A stretch of 50,614 bases of DNA, from positions 1-50,614 of the forward strand of contig PATE01000139.1 of assembly GCA_002712305.1 (NCBI GenBank), written 5' to 3'. The translations under genes were made by a program, and so were the position numbers. The notes under the pieces are model-generated. The model worked only from the letters and a program-made list of their open reading frames with translations, was not told the DNA's origin and searched no databases. This document shows positions 17,972-26,643 of this stretch, in pieces. Source of the DNA: Gemmatimonadota bacterium (lineage in GTDB: Bacteria > Latescibacterota > UBA2968 > UBA8231). The stretch's first letter is position 1. Each line of letters begins with the position of its first letter.

Positions 17972-20900
17972 ATGGCACGATACTCTATGCGGCCAGCAGG
18001 TCTGGCTGCCTTGCTGATCTTTCTCGGCCTCCTCACTGAGCCCTTAATGGCGGCGCAGCTACAACTGCGACACGCCTCGGCAGGTGTCAGTCAAACCACG
18101 ATTCTCGTTGGCGACATGATCGACGTGGAGGTGTGGGTCGACTCTGAGGGGGATGAGATCTCCGGCGCTGCCATCTTCCTCACCTTCGACGAAGATGTCT
18201 TCGAGATCGTCGATGAGGACAAGGAGCCGGCCGTCGCGGGGTTTCAGCCCTTTGCCCAAGGCGGGTTCCTGGCCAATGGCGAAGTCTTCCGAAATGTGCG
18301 ACTCGAGGCCGATGATCCCGCCGCCTCTCCCCTGGGAGAGCAGATGGACTACAGTGTCGTTCGTGCATCGGACTCGGGTACGGGGCGTGTCGCCTCGTTT
18401 TCCCTTCGGGCAAAAGCACCTTCCGCGACAACCAACATCCAGATCGACGAGACCGGACTCCGAGAGACACGGGTATTCCTACCCGATGGCTCGAGTGATG
18501 CCTTTCGCTTTATCACCCCCTTGAGCGTCGTGGTTCGCGGCATCGGAATCGAAGGCCTGCCCCAGGAATTGGTGTTGGCCCGTGGCCAGATCGATACGAC
18601 GACGTTCCGGCTCGCCGATGCCCTCTTTGATCCTCTGTACGGCCCTTCCGAGATCAGCTGGGAGGTCTCCGACAGCCGCAGTCTCGGCCTAGAGATCGAT
18701 CCACTGACCTCACTTCTTACCGTGCGTGCCCCCGACGACACCTCCCCATGGGAGCGGGTCACCATTACGGCAGTCAATCCCGATGGCCAGACGTCCTCTT
18801 TTGAGGTCGACATCTTCGTGAATGCCGCACCCGATCTGACACCACCCGAGCCGTTAATCACGGTCGAGGACGTTACATATGAGCTGGATCTGACGGCATA
18901 TCTAATAGATCCGGACACCCCGGCATCTCGGCTCTCGTGGGAAATCGACGCGCCGTCCACGGTCGATGTGGAGATCACAGGACCTCCCTGGCGGGCAACG
19001 ATGACGCCCCTTCAGGATTGGCACGGCACGGCCCTGATCGGCCTGACCGTCTTTGACCAGTATCAGTTCAGTGATGACGCCGAAGTGGAGTTGTCCGTCA
19101 CGTCCATCAACGACGCCCCTACGGCGCTTTTGTCACCCAACCTTCAACTGACCCGGGGCAAGCAGGACTCGACCCTTCAGATCGCCAGCATCTTCAGCGA
19201 TGCTGAACAGGATGCGGAGTTTCTGTCTCTGACCTGGCAGGGCGCCGAGCGAATCCAACTCGAGCAGCGTGGGGATCTGCTGATCGTGACAGCCCCGAAT
19301 TCGCCCTGGTTGGGCAGTGAACAGATTCAGCTTCAGGTGCGGGACGCCGATGGTGAAGCGGCGACCAGTCTCCTCACGGTGACGGTCGTCGCTTCCCTGG
19401 CGCCCGAGTTCCTGAATCCACCGGCCCGCCTCGGTTTGGCTGCCGGCCAGCAGACTGTGATAGACCTTGCCGATTTCTCATCCGATCCGGACGATCCTCT
19501 CGAAACGCTGAGCTGGAGCGTGCAGACGGAGACGGGCAGCGAGTTGCTCGTGCAGATGAGCCTTTCCGGCGCTGCACTGATCACCGCACCCGATGACTTC
19601 GAGGGGATCCAGACCGTCCGCTTCCTGGTGACGGACCCCAGTGGGGAGCAGTCGAGTTTCGATCTGCTCGTGTTCGGTGCACCTGCCGGGGGCGATCCCC
19701 TGTTGGTCCCCTTCCCAGCGATTGAGATTCCTGCGGGCGGTGTGGATGCTTCCGTCGACCTCGATCAGTTTGTGCTGGATCTCGATCACACCCCGGAGCA
19801 GATGAGCTGGCGTGCCACGGGTGCGCCCGGGATCGACGTACGCGTCGATGCGACCTCTCATGTCTTGTCCATCAGTGCATCGGAAACTATCTCCGGTGAG
19901 TTCCAGATTGGTCTCGAGGTCACCGATCCGTCGGGTCTGTCGACGACGGGAGTTCTGGAGCTGACCGTGTTGGGCGCACCGGGGACCGACGAACCGGACA
20001 CACCCGATCCACCCGTGGATCCCGTAGATCCCACGATTCAGCTCGCGTCTTTGCCCACGCTGACCGTCACCTCAGGTGCCTTTGATCAGAGTCTCGAACT
20101 GGCAGACTACCTTCAAGGGGCGGCTGTGGATGACCTGACCTGGGAGTTCACAGGCGGCCAGCACACGCAGGCCTATGTCGATGCGGCCACCGGTCGTGTG
20201 GTTGTGCTGGCCGATGCGGACGCGACAGGCGCTGAGATTCTCTCGATCCGCGGACTGGACGCCTTCGGCAACGTGCTGGTCGAGGGATTGATCGGCGTGC
20301 AGATCATGGTCGCGCTGCCCAGCCTGGAGCTGGTGGAACTGACCGAAACCATCGCCCTCGTCGGCGACAGTCTTGTGTCGTTGTCTTCTTCCGAGCTTCT
20401 CTCGTCGACGACCTTCGACCCTTCTTCCCTGCAGTGGACAGCCAGTGCTGCCATCGGGGTGGAACTGACCGTCGAAGCCGGTGAGCTGTTCGTCGGAGGC
20501 GATCTGCTCGACGTGACGGGAACGCATCTGATCACCTTACAGGCGAGCGCCCTTGATGGAAGCGTCGCCGAGACGCGCCTTCTGGTGCAGGTCTTGCCCG
20601 ATGACGGCAGTGCAGGTGTTGAGAAGGAGGGATTTCACCTGGCCATCGTGCCGAACCCCATCCAGCCTGACTATCTGCATCTCTATTTGATCGACAGTCT
20701 TGCCGCGTTCACTGCTCCACGAATGCGCACCAAGATCGACGACTGGGCGGATATCGCCATCAACGACCTTGGCAACGGAATCTGGCTCGGGTCTCAGGTC
20801 CTGTCCCCCGGCGTCGAGGGCACCATCGAATACCTCGCCCTCGCCGTGGAGGATCGTACTCTCTACAAGGACAGTCGCAGCATCCACGTGGGCACGGCTC

Positions 20901-21748
20901 AGGAAAGCTCGGGACGGGTCGTGGCCGGTGGTGGCGCGCAGCTCCATCTGGTGGCCGGCAGCTTCGATACGGAAACCGTCGTCGTGATCATGCCTGAGGC
21001 CGTGACGGCAACGACAGAATTGACACCCGTCAGTGCGGCGTTTGAACTGCACGCCACTGGCCCACTGCGCAAGAGCGCCGTACTGGAACTGACATCATCA
21101 GGACTTCGTGGCGATCTCTATCGGTGGGATACGGGTGCCGATACGTGGCGATTCATGGGTGGCCAGCGCCATTCGGACTCCGTCACCGAGCGGATCGAGC
21201 AACTCGGACGTTTCGCCCTGTTTGCCGACCGCGTCTCTCCTTCCATCGAGACGGAGCAGGACGTACGGCGCCTGCGGCTGACCGATGGTGGAAGCGGCAT
21301 CGATCGGATTGCCCTGTCGAGTGGCGGTGCCCCCATTGCAACCCCCATCGACTATGATGGTCAGTGGTTGACCCTATCGCAGGATCTGGCGGGATCGGTG
21401 ACGCTTCGTGTGACCGATCAAGCCGGCAATGTCGCCGAGCGGACCGTCCAATTGGGCGGGCAGCTTCCGGGTGACTTCGTCCTGGATCAGAACTATCCCA
21501 ACCCCTTCAATCCGGAAACATCGATTCCCTTGTCGCTCTCGCGCGCAGGACATGTGCGCGTGGAGATCATCGATGCCCTGGGTCAGCAGATTCAGGTGTT
21601 GATGGAAGGCGAGTTGTCCGCGGGCCGGCACGTGTTACAGTGGCATGGCCGCGACGCGGTGGGACACCGTGTGGCGTCGGGAATCTATCTGTATCGTGCG
21701 ATCACGGATGAGGGCATCAAGACACGACGCATGACCCTTCTGCGCTGA
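17972..21748 (+). CDS. secreted multi-domain adhesin-like protein with N-terminal cohesin-like and C-terminal sorting domain
   Basis: This 1258-residue protein begins with a signal peptide (hydrophobic core AGLAALLIFLGLL, cleavage near MAA-Q). An N-terminal cohesin-like module (about residues 30-180; VGDMIDVEVWVDSEGDEISG, then FDEDVFEIVDED) is followed by about six cadherin/Ig-like repeats that recur as 'D-x-D...LSW' followed by a 'F/L-x-V-x-D-x-x-G' strand. A short acidic proline linker (DEPDTPDPPVDPVDP) lies near residue 675. The C-terminus is a FlgD/T9SS-like sorting domain with NYPNPFNPET and SGIYLYRAI. ATG 17972 gives the best signal peptide; GGAG lies 12 nt upstream. It has no dockerin, unlike the two divergent neighbours, so it could offer a cohesin partner to them. 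A strong terminator follows. Confidence 0.85.
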   Translation: MARYSMRPAGLAALLIFLGLLTEPLMAAQLQLRHASAGVSQTTILVGDMIDVEVWVDSEGDEISGAAIFLTFDEDVFEIVDEDKEPAVAGFQPFAQGGFLANGEVFRNVRLEADDPAASPLGEQMDYSVVRASDSGTGRVASFSLRAKAPSATTNIQIDETGLRETRVFLPDGSSDAFRFITPLSVVVRGIGIEGLPQELVLARGQIDTTTFRLADALFDPLYGPSEISWEVSDSRSLGLEIDPLTSLLTVRAPDDTSPWERVTITAVNPDGQTSSFEVDIFVNAAPDLTPPEPLITVEDVTYELDLTAYLIDPDTPASRLSWEIDAPSTVDVEITGPPWRATMTPLQDWHGTALIGLTVFDQYQFSDDAEVELSVTSINDAPTALLSPNLQLTRGKQDSTLQIASIFSDAEQDAEFLSLTWQGAERIQLEQRGDLLIVTAPNSPWLGSEQIQLQVRDADGEAATSLLTVTVVASLAPEFLNPPARLGLAAGQQTVIDLADFSSDPDDPLETLSWSVQTETGSELLVQMSLSGAALITAPDDFEGIQTVRFLVTDPSGEQSSFDLLVFGAPAGGDPLLVPFPAIEIPAGGVDASVDLDQFVLDLDHTPEQMSWRATGAPGIDVRVDATSHVLSISASETISGEFQIGLEVTDPSGLSTTGVLELTVLGAPGTDEPDTPDPPVDPVDPTIQLASLPTLTVTSGAFDQSLELADYLQGAAVDDLTWEFTGGQHTQAYVDAATGRVVVLADADATGAEILSIRGLDAFGNVLVEGLIGVQIMVALPSLELVELTETIALVGDSLVSLSSSELLSSTTFDPSSLQWTASAAIGVELTVEAGELFVGGDLLDVTGTHLITLQASALDGSVAETRLLVQVLPDDGSAGVEKEGFHLAIVPNPIQPDYLHLYLIDSLAAFTAPRMRTKIDDWADIAINDLGNGIWLGSQVLSPGVEGTIEYLALAVEDRTLYKDSRSIHVGTAQESSGRVVAGGGAQLHLVAGSFDTETVVVIMPEAVTATTELTPVSAAFELHATGPLRKSAVLELTSSGLRGDLYRWDTGADTWRFMGGQRHSDSVTERIEQLGRFALFADRVSPSIETEQDVRRLRLTDGGSGIDRIALSSGGAPIATPIDYDGQWLTLSQDLAGSVTLRVTDQAGNVAERTVQLGGQLPGDFVLDQNYPNPFNPETSIPLSLSRAGHVRVEIIDALGQQIQVLMEGELSAGRHVLQWHGRDAVGHRVASGIYLYRAITDEGIKTRRMTLLR

Positions 21749-21778
21749 GGTTTGCACCCGTCGCCTGCCCTAACGACG

Positions 21779-21813
21779 AAGGGCCGCCACCCAATCGGGT
21801 AGCGGCCCTTTTC
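21779..21813 (+). terminator. intrinsic terminator
   Basis: GGGCCGC (21781-21787) pairs with GCGGCCC (21802-21808), flanked by AA and a TTTT run. It follows the 21748 stop by about 30 nt and may also serve the convergent minus gene ending at 21834. Confidence 0.85.
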
Positions 21814-21833
21814 TGTTCACTCGCTGTGCTGGA

Positions 21834-22751
21834 TCAGTCGCTGGTCTGCTGATAGGCATCGATGAGGGCTCGAATTCGCGGATCGGCGTCGACACCGCGA
21901 CCGGGATGAATGATCAAGCGGAACTGACTCACGGCGATGTCACCCGCCTTGATCGTCCAACTGCCGTCGACGCTCTCATCCTTCTTGAAATCGTGGAGAC
22001 CGAAGGGATTGGCCGTAAACAGACCATAACCGCGCACGTGCCAGTGCGTGGGATGCCACGGATTGTCCTTGTGGTCCACCACCGTATGCCCCCACTCGGT
22101 GCCATCTGGAAGGGGACCCGAATAATCGACCCACGCCGCCGGCACACCCCAGGTCGTCTCCTCGCCTTCCCCATTCTCGAACACAGCACCCTCGGAGTTT
22201 TCGATCCGTCCCTTGTCCTTGGCATCCATCGAGGTCGGCACTCGGATCGCGAACATGCCGCCCTCCTTGGTATCGCCAAAGGTCACGTCGCCGTGAACGG
22301 CATGGAGCTCACTGCGCTGGTCAAGAATGCGGAGATCGCCATCGGCGATCACGTGAAAGCTGCGTCGCTCCTCGAGAATCGGCTGACCAGACGGACCATA
22401 CCAGTCGACGATGCCATCGATCTGTGCCGTTTCGCCCGCCATCCCGACCACCGGCTCACCACGCTGCAGCATAGAGCCGTGACCGAGGCCTTTCACATTC
22501 TCGTCCCACAGATTGAAGCCATTCACCTCACCATGCGCCGTATAGATGCTGCGGTGGTGATAGTGGTCCTGGTTCTCTCCGTCGATTTCGGCGAAGGGAT
22601 AGTGCCGCGTCAGGCCCGTGCCTGACGGTGTCTGCACCGGATAAAAGCAAGGGCGGCAGACGTAGTGGCCATAGCGATACTCCGTGAACAACTTGCCATC
22701 GACGGTGATCACCGCCTTGTGCTGGTCACGATGCAGCTGGATATCAATCAA
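21834..22751 (-). CDS. PmoA-like / DUF6807 family protein
   Basis: The 305-residue product resembles the family labelled 'methane oxygenase PmoA' (now DUF6807), found widely in Planctomycetes and related glycan degraders and not a true methane monooxygenase subunit. Visible family traits are the VCRPCFYPVQTPSGTGLTRHYP segment near residue 35, GENQDHYHHRSIY and later TEWGHTVVDHKDNPWHPTHWHVRGYG, a histidine-rich beta-sandwich fold. TTG 22751 is chosen because AGGAGG lies six to seven bases upstream, inside what would otherwise be coding if ATG 22772 were used. No signal peptide. It likely binds or acts on a sugar-derived compound; activity is unknown. The upstream maturase gene is co-directional with a 61-nt gap. 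Confidence 0.75.
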   Translation of the reverse strand: MIDIQLHRDQHKAVITVDGKLFTEYRYGHYVCRPCFYPVQTPSGTGLTRHYPFAEIDGENQDHYHHRSIYTAHGEVNGFNLWDENVKGLGHGSMLQRGEPVVGMAGETAQIDGIVDWYGPSGQPILEERRSFHVIADGDLRILDQRSELHAVHGDVTFGDTKEGGMFAIRVPTSMDAKDKGRIENSEGAVFENGEGEETTWGVPAAWVDYSGPLPDGTEWGHTVVDHKDNPWHPTHWHVRGYGLFTANPFGLHDFKKDESVDGSWTIKAGDIAVSQFRLIIHPGRGVDADPRIRALIDAYQQTSD

Positions 22752-22812
22752 GGTGTTCCTCCTCTTCCGCATTCCCCACTCACGGGTCTGAGATTGGTCA
22801 TGTGTGTCTTCC

Positions 22813-24147
22813 TCAACTCGCCGCCGCAGCCGGGCTGCTCGCCTTGGTGCCGCAGCATCGCTTGTATTTCCGCCCGCTTCCGCAGGGACACATATCGTTG
22901 CGTCCAGGGAGCTTGGCAGGTGCTCGGGCTTCGTCTCGTCGACGGGTCCATTCCATCACGCTCGCCGCCGGACGTTGCTGACGCAGTTCGTTCGCCATGA
23001 ACTGCATGTAGGGTGCGATGTGGGCGAAATAGATCTTATACCCCTTGCACAGATAGTTGAGCCCACCCTCGCCATCGGGCGTGCGCTCGAAGCGCTGCTT
23101 CGGGCAACCACCGTTGCATGCAAACTTGAACTCACACTCGCGGCAATATGTTGGAAGTGTATCTGCCTTGTCGTCACCGAACTTCGTCTGTGCGTCACCG
23201 GCGACCATGTCACGAATCGACTGATCCGCCACATTGCCAAGATTGTATTCAGGGTAGACGAAATGATCGCATGAATACAGATCGCCATTGTGCTCGATGA
23301 TCAATGCCTTGCCGCATTTCTCGGCGAAGATGCACAGACTGGCATCCTGACCGAGAAAACTGCCCAGGCTGACATCGAAGATCTGCACGAAGGTTTCGCC
23401 CACATCGTGCCGCACCCACTCGTCGAAGACACCGCACAGAAAGCGCCCATACTGCGTAGGCCCCACCGACCAGCGCGCCACCTTGGCGCCCCCCTCGTGC
23501 GTGGGATCGACCAGTTCAAGGCCATCGGGCCCTGGGTCGTCGGCGACCCGTTCCACGATGGGGATGAACTGCATGAAACCGGAGCCGATCTCCTTGAGGA
23601 ATCGGTAGATCTCGACCGGATGTTCGGCATTGTGATTCTGCAGAACCGTGAGGGTGTTGAACTCGACCTCATGCTTCTTCAGCATGTCGAGGCCTGCCAT
23701 CACCCGATCGAAGGTCGGCTTCTGCCCCTTGTCGACACGATAGCGGTCATGAAACTCGCGCGGTCCATCAATCGACAGGCCAACGAGGAAGTCATTCTCG
23801 GCGAGGAATGCACCCCACTCGTCGTCGAGCAGGATGCCATTCGTCTGGAACGCATTGGTAATCGTCTTGTCCCCCGCATACTTCTGCTGCAGTTCGACGG
23901 CACGCCGAAAGAAATCGACACCGAGAAGGGTCGGTTCCCCCCCCTGCCACGCGAAGTTGGCAGCAGGCACGTCCTGGGCCTCGATATACTGCTTCACGTA
24001 CAACTCGAGGACCTCGTCGCTCATGCGCCAGGTGCGCGCCGCGTCGGGATAGAGTTTCTCTTTCTCGAGGTAGAAGCAGTACTTGCAGTCGATATTGCAG
24101 ACGGACCCCGATGGTTTAGCCATCACGTGGCAGGCAGAAGGCGTCAT
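22813..24147 (-). CDS. anaerobic sulfatase-maturating radical SAM enzyme with SEC-C tail
   Basis: This 444-residue protein is an anSME/AslB-type radical SAM enzyme that converts the active-site Cys or Ser of sulfatases to formylglycine. The CxxxCxxC cluster motif is C17-C21-C24 (CNIDCKYC). A FAWQGGEPTL block, QTNGILLDDEW, and SIDGPREFHDRYRV are typical. A Cys-rich C-terminal part (CGKALIIEHNGDLYSCDHF, later CRECEFKFACNGGCP) carries the two auxiliary Fe-S clusters. A SEC-C zinc motif (PGRNDMCPCGSGRKYKRCCG) is appended at about 415-440, which many bacterial maturases also have. Its obvious client in this window is the C49 sulfatase at 3487-4989. Divergent from the phosphatase gene by 154 nt. 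Confidence 0.93.
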   Translation of the reverse strand: MTPSACHVMAKPSGSVCNIDCKYCFYLEKEKLYPDAARTWRMSDEVLELYVKQYIEAQDVPAANFAWQGGEPTLLGVDFFRRAVELQQKYAGDKTITNAFQTNGILLDDEWGAFLAENDFLVGLSIDGPREFHDRYRVDKGQKPTFDRVMAGLDMLKKHEVEFNTLTVLQNHNAEHPVEIYRFLKEIGSGFMQFIPIVERVADDPGPDGLELVDPTHEGGAKVARWSVGPTQYGRFLCGVFDEWVRHDVGETFVQIFDVSLGSFLGQDASLCIFAEKCGKALIIEHNGDLYSCDHFVYPEYNLGNVADQSIRDMVAGDAQTKFGDDKADTLPTYCRECEFKFACNGGCPKQRFERTPDGEGGLNYLCKGYKIYFAHIAPYMQFMANELRQQRPAASVMEWTRRRDEARAPAKLPGRNDMCPCGSGRKYKRCCGTKASSPAAAAS

Positions 24148-24301
24148 GGTCGGGGCCTATCTCATGGATGCACGTGGGAGTGGGGAATCGAGACGAATCG
24201 TGTGGGCCCTTGAGGGTGAAACAGACCTTTCATGGACCCGATCATCGGTGACGATTATGATACGCGCTCGTCATCGGGGGATCAACGCTGGAGAGAGGAA
24301 C

Positions 24302-24988
24302 GTGCGTACGATATTCGTTGGAGATCTTCACGGATGCGCTGCCGAGTTTGAGGCGCTTCTGGAAACAGTCTCGTTCGATCGTAGCACCTGCCGTTTGCTG
24401 CTGACGGGAGACGCCTTCAGTCGAGGCCCAGAGCCGCACCGGGTGTGGGAACTGATTCTTGACACAGGTGCCGAGATGGTGCTGGGCAATCACGATGCCC
24501 GTCTGTTGCAGCAGTTCGAGGCCAACGATGAAGGTGAGAGTCCGACGTTCAAGAAACCAGATCAGCGGATCTGTTTCGATGCCCTGTTGCCGAGTGTCGA
24601 TGCGCTGTTGCCGTGGTTGAAAGCGATCCCGCTGAAGATCGATGAGCCCTCCTTTCTGCTGGTCCATGCAGGAGTCCATCCCGTCGATAGTGTGGAGGGC
24701 ACGTCTCGCGACGAGTTTCTCACGATCCGCACGTGGCCTCCGACGGGCGGAATCGAGGGGCCGCGTTGGCATGACGTCATCGATCCGCTCGCCGACCATC
24801 CCATCATCTTCGGTCACGATGCGCCTGGCGGACTGGTGGTGAAACGCCCATCGCAGGAGCAGCCCCCTTGGGCAGTGGGCCTGGATTCAGGCTGTATCTA
24901 CGGAGGCGCCCTCTCAGCCTATCTGCTGGACGAAGCACGCGTTGTGCAGGTGCCCAGCCAGCAGGGCGGCGCCCGTCGATGGTTCTGA
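24302..24988 (+). CDS. calcineurin-like metallophosphatase
   Basis: The 228-residue product is a PPP/Ap4A-hydrolase-type metallophosphatase. The metal and catalytic motifs occur in order: GDLHG (about residue 7), GDAFSRGP, GNHDARLL, and later histidines in LLVHAGVHP and IIFGHDAPGG. GTG 24302 is chosen because GGAG lies eight bases upstream and because family proteins start just before the GDxHG motif; longer in-frame ATGs give an unlikely extension across the maturase gene. It could hydrolyse diadenosine polyphosphates or phosphoproteins; the sequence alone cannot decide. It stands alone on the plus strand and ends 27 bases before the convergent M81 gene. Confidence 0.88.
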   Translation: MRTIFVGDLHGCAAEFEALLETVSFDRSTCRLLLTGDAFSRGPEPHRVWELILDTGAEMVLGNHDARLLQQFEANDEGESPTFKKPDQRICFDALLPSVDALLPWLKAIPLKIDEPSFLLVHAGVHPVDSVEGTSRDEFLTIRTWPPTGGIEGPRWHDVIDPLADHPIIFGHDAPGGLVVKRPSQEQPPWAVGLDSGCIYGGALSAYLLDEARVVQVPSQQGGARRWF

Positions 24989-25015
24989 AGCAAGTCGCTT
25001 CAGAAGGAGCCTGGA

Positions 25016-26503
25016 CTACGCCGGAAAGTGTTGCACGACGGGTTCGAAGACGACGTCGTCATCGAGTGGATACATGGGTCGTTGGCAGATCGTGTGTCCG
25101 AGGCTTTTGAGATTCGCGCTCGTCGAACCGGGCGCATCGACATTGAAGTTTTCCGCCGCCCACTCGACGAAAAAACGCTCCTGGCAGTGCGGGGATTTGA
25201 CGACGACGAGATCGAACTGTCGTGGGTCGCGACCATGGGCCAGGAACAGCGAACGATCAAACAGGTAGACCGGTCGCGTGGTGACCACGATCGTGAACGA
25301 GCCCGCCTGCAGCACGGCCGTGTCGCCCGCATCCTGCACATTCCCCCAGGATTCAAAGAAGTAAGGACCCGTCGCCAACATGGCGACCTTCGCCTCGAGT
25401 TCTATCGGTGAGAAACGGGGATCGAGGGCCCCGCCCAGCGAGAAGGTGGCACACCGCCCCAAGCCCACCTCGATGGCGCATTGCACGGCGGGTGGATCGA
25501 CGAGGGGCAACAGAACCTTCCCTTCGTATTGAGCCTCCATCAGGGCGGCAAGCAGTGAATTACTGTCGCCGGAGGCCCCTGAACTGGTCGCATCGGCAGC
25601 ATCGGCGAAGATCGCCGTGCCCCTCAGCTCCTTCGCTGCCGAGATCGCCTCGTCGATGGCGATCAGAGGCGCCTGCATCCGGGCTCGTTTCCCCCAGAAA
25701 TCCTCGGCCATCTCCAAAGCTACCTCTTCAGCTGCCTCGGCGTCATCGTTGGTCACCACAATGGCCTGAGAACACAACTCGGGCACATCAGTGAAGGGAT
25801 TGCCGATGATCATTCCTGCCGACAGCGCACTTCCACTTTGCTCAAGCTGCTGCGCACGACGGATCGACTCCCCATAGACTCCGGTCTCGGTCTTGAGCTC
25901 GTCACCTCGTACGAGAACCGGAACGACGACGCGAGCGATCGTCGGCTTGAGGTCTTCGTCGAGCATTCGCAGCAGCAGACGAGCTGCCCGCTCTCCCGTT
26001 GAGGCAAGGTCCACGTGCGGATAGGTGTGATAGATCGTGAGCGCATCGCAGTTGTCTAGCATGCGCTGGGTGAGGATTCCGTGCAGATCGAGGGAGATCA
26101 TGATGGGGATCTGCGGCCCGAGGATCCTGCGCGCCACCTGCAGCAGGAACCCCTCTGGATCGAGCTCCTCCGTGCACCCCATCGCACCGTGCATCGAGAA
26201 GTAGAACGCATCGGCGCCGGCTTTGGCGGCGATCAGACTCTGCTCAAACTCCGTCACCAGGCGATCGAAGCCGGCTTGGGCCAGGGAACCCGACGAGTTG
26301 GCTCGCGCCCCCCAGAGCGGTAAGAGTTCGAGGTCGTCTCGCTCCGAGAAGACCTCGATGGCTCCCCCGATCTCCGATTCGATGCCCCGATGGGCAGAGA
26401 ACAGCTCCTCTCCCCGGTTGATGGAGAAATCTTCGTATTGCGTCTCCACCGGATTGAAAGTGGAGATCTCCTGTTTGCACTCCGCCACGAGGATCTTGTA
26501 CAT
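25016..26503 (-). CDS. M81 family metallopeptidase (MlrC/microcystinase C-like)
   Basis: This 495-residue protein matches the M81 (DUF1485/MlrC) family, zinc enzymes first known from microcystin breakdown but widespread with unknown substrates. Typical sequences are the N-terminal ILVAECKQEISTFNPV, the metal-site blocks YFSMHGAMG and MISLDLHGILT, YHTYPHVDLASTGERAA, a FADAADATSSGASGDS loop and the MlrC C-terminal domain (about 300-495). ATG 26503 has CGGAG eight bases upstream; that ribosome site lies inside one copy of an imperfect direct repeat. It is the last gene of a five-gene operon, separated from the upstream gene by a 129-nt palindrome-rich spacer. Probable small peptide or amide hydrolase; substrate unknown. 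Confidence 0.9.
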   Translation of the reverse strand: MYKILVAECKQEISTFNPVETQYEDFSINRGEELFSAHRGIESEIGGAIEVFSERDDLELLPLWGARANSSGSLAQAGFDRLVTEFEQSLIAAKAGADAFYFSMHGAMGCTEELDPEGFLLQVARRILGPQIPIMISLDLHGILTQRMLDNCDALTIYHTYPHVDLASTGERAARLLLRMLDEDLKPTIARVVVPVLVRGDELKTETGVYGESIRRAQQLEQSGSALSAGMIIGNPFTDVPELCSQAIVVTNDDAEAAEEVALEMAEDFWGKRARMQAPLIAIDEAISAAKELRGTAIFADAADATSSGASGDSNSLLAALMEAQYEGKVLLPLVDPPAVQCAIEVGLGRCATFSLGGALDPRFSPIELEAKVAMLATGPYFFESWGNVQDAGDTAVLQAGSFTIVVTTRPVYLFDRSLFLAHGRDPRQFDLVVVKSPHCQERFFVEWAAENFNVDAPGSTSANLKSLGHTICQRPMYPLDDDVVFEPVVQHFPA

Positions 26504-26510
26504 GGATCAA

Positions 26511-26643
26511 GCTCCGAAATGATTTGGATAGGGCTCGACGAATGGCGCCACATCCGGAGTTTTGAGCAGCGCGGCAGTCGGCGCTGCTCAAAAGCTCCGA
26601 AGTGATTGGTTAGGGCTCGACAGAGTCGAGCCCTAACCAATCA
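26511..26643. repeat. compact repeat element with two long inverted repeats and a direct repeat
   Basis: Three structures overlap. First, a 19-bp perfect inverted repeat, 26603-26621 against 26625-26643 with an AGA loop, covers the stop codon of the upstream gene. Second, TTTTGAGCAGCGC (26560-26572) pairs perfectly with 26581-26593; the stem continues through CGGAG (26555-26559) and CTCCG (26595-26599) with a bulged G. Third, 26511-26540 and 26594-26622 are imperfect direct copies (GCTCCGAA...AGGGCTCGAC). One copy supplies the ribosome site of the M81 gene. The element looks like a mobile palindromic or REP-like sequence, or a processing/attenuation site inside the operon. Confidence 0.75.
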
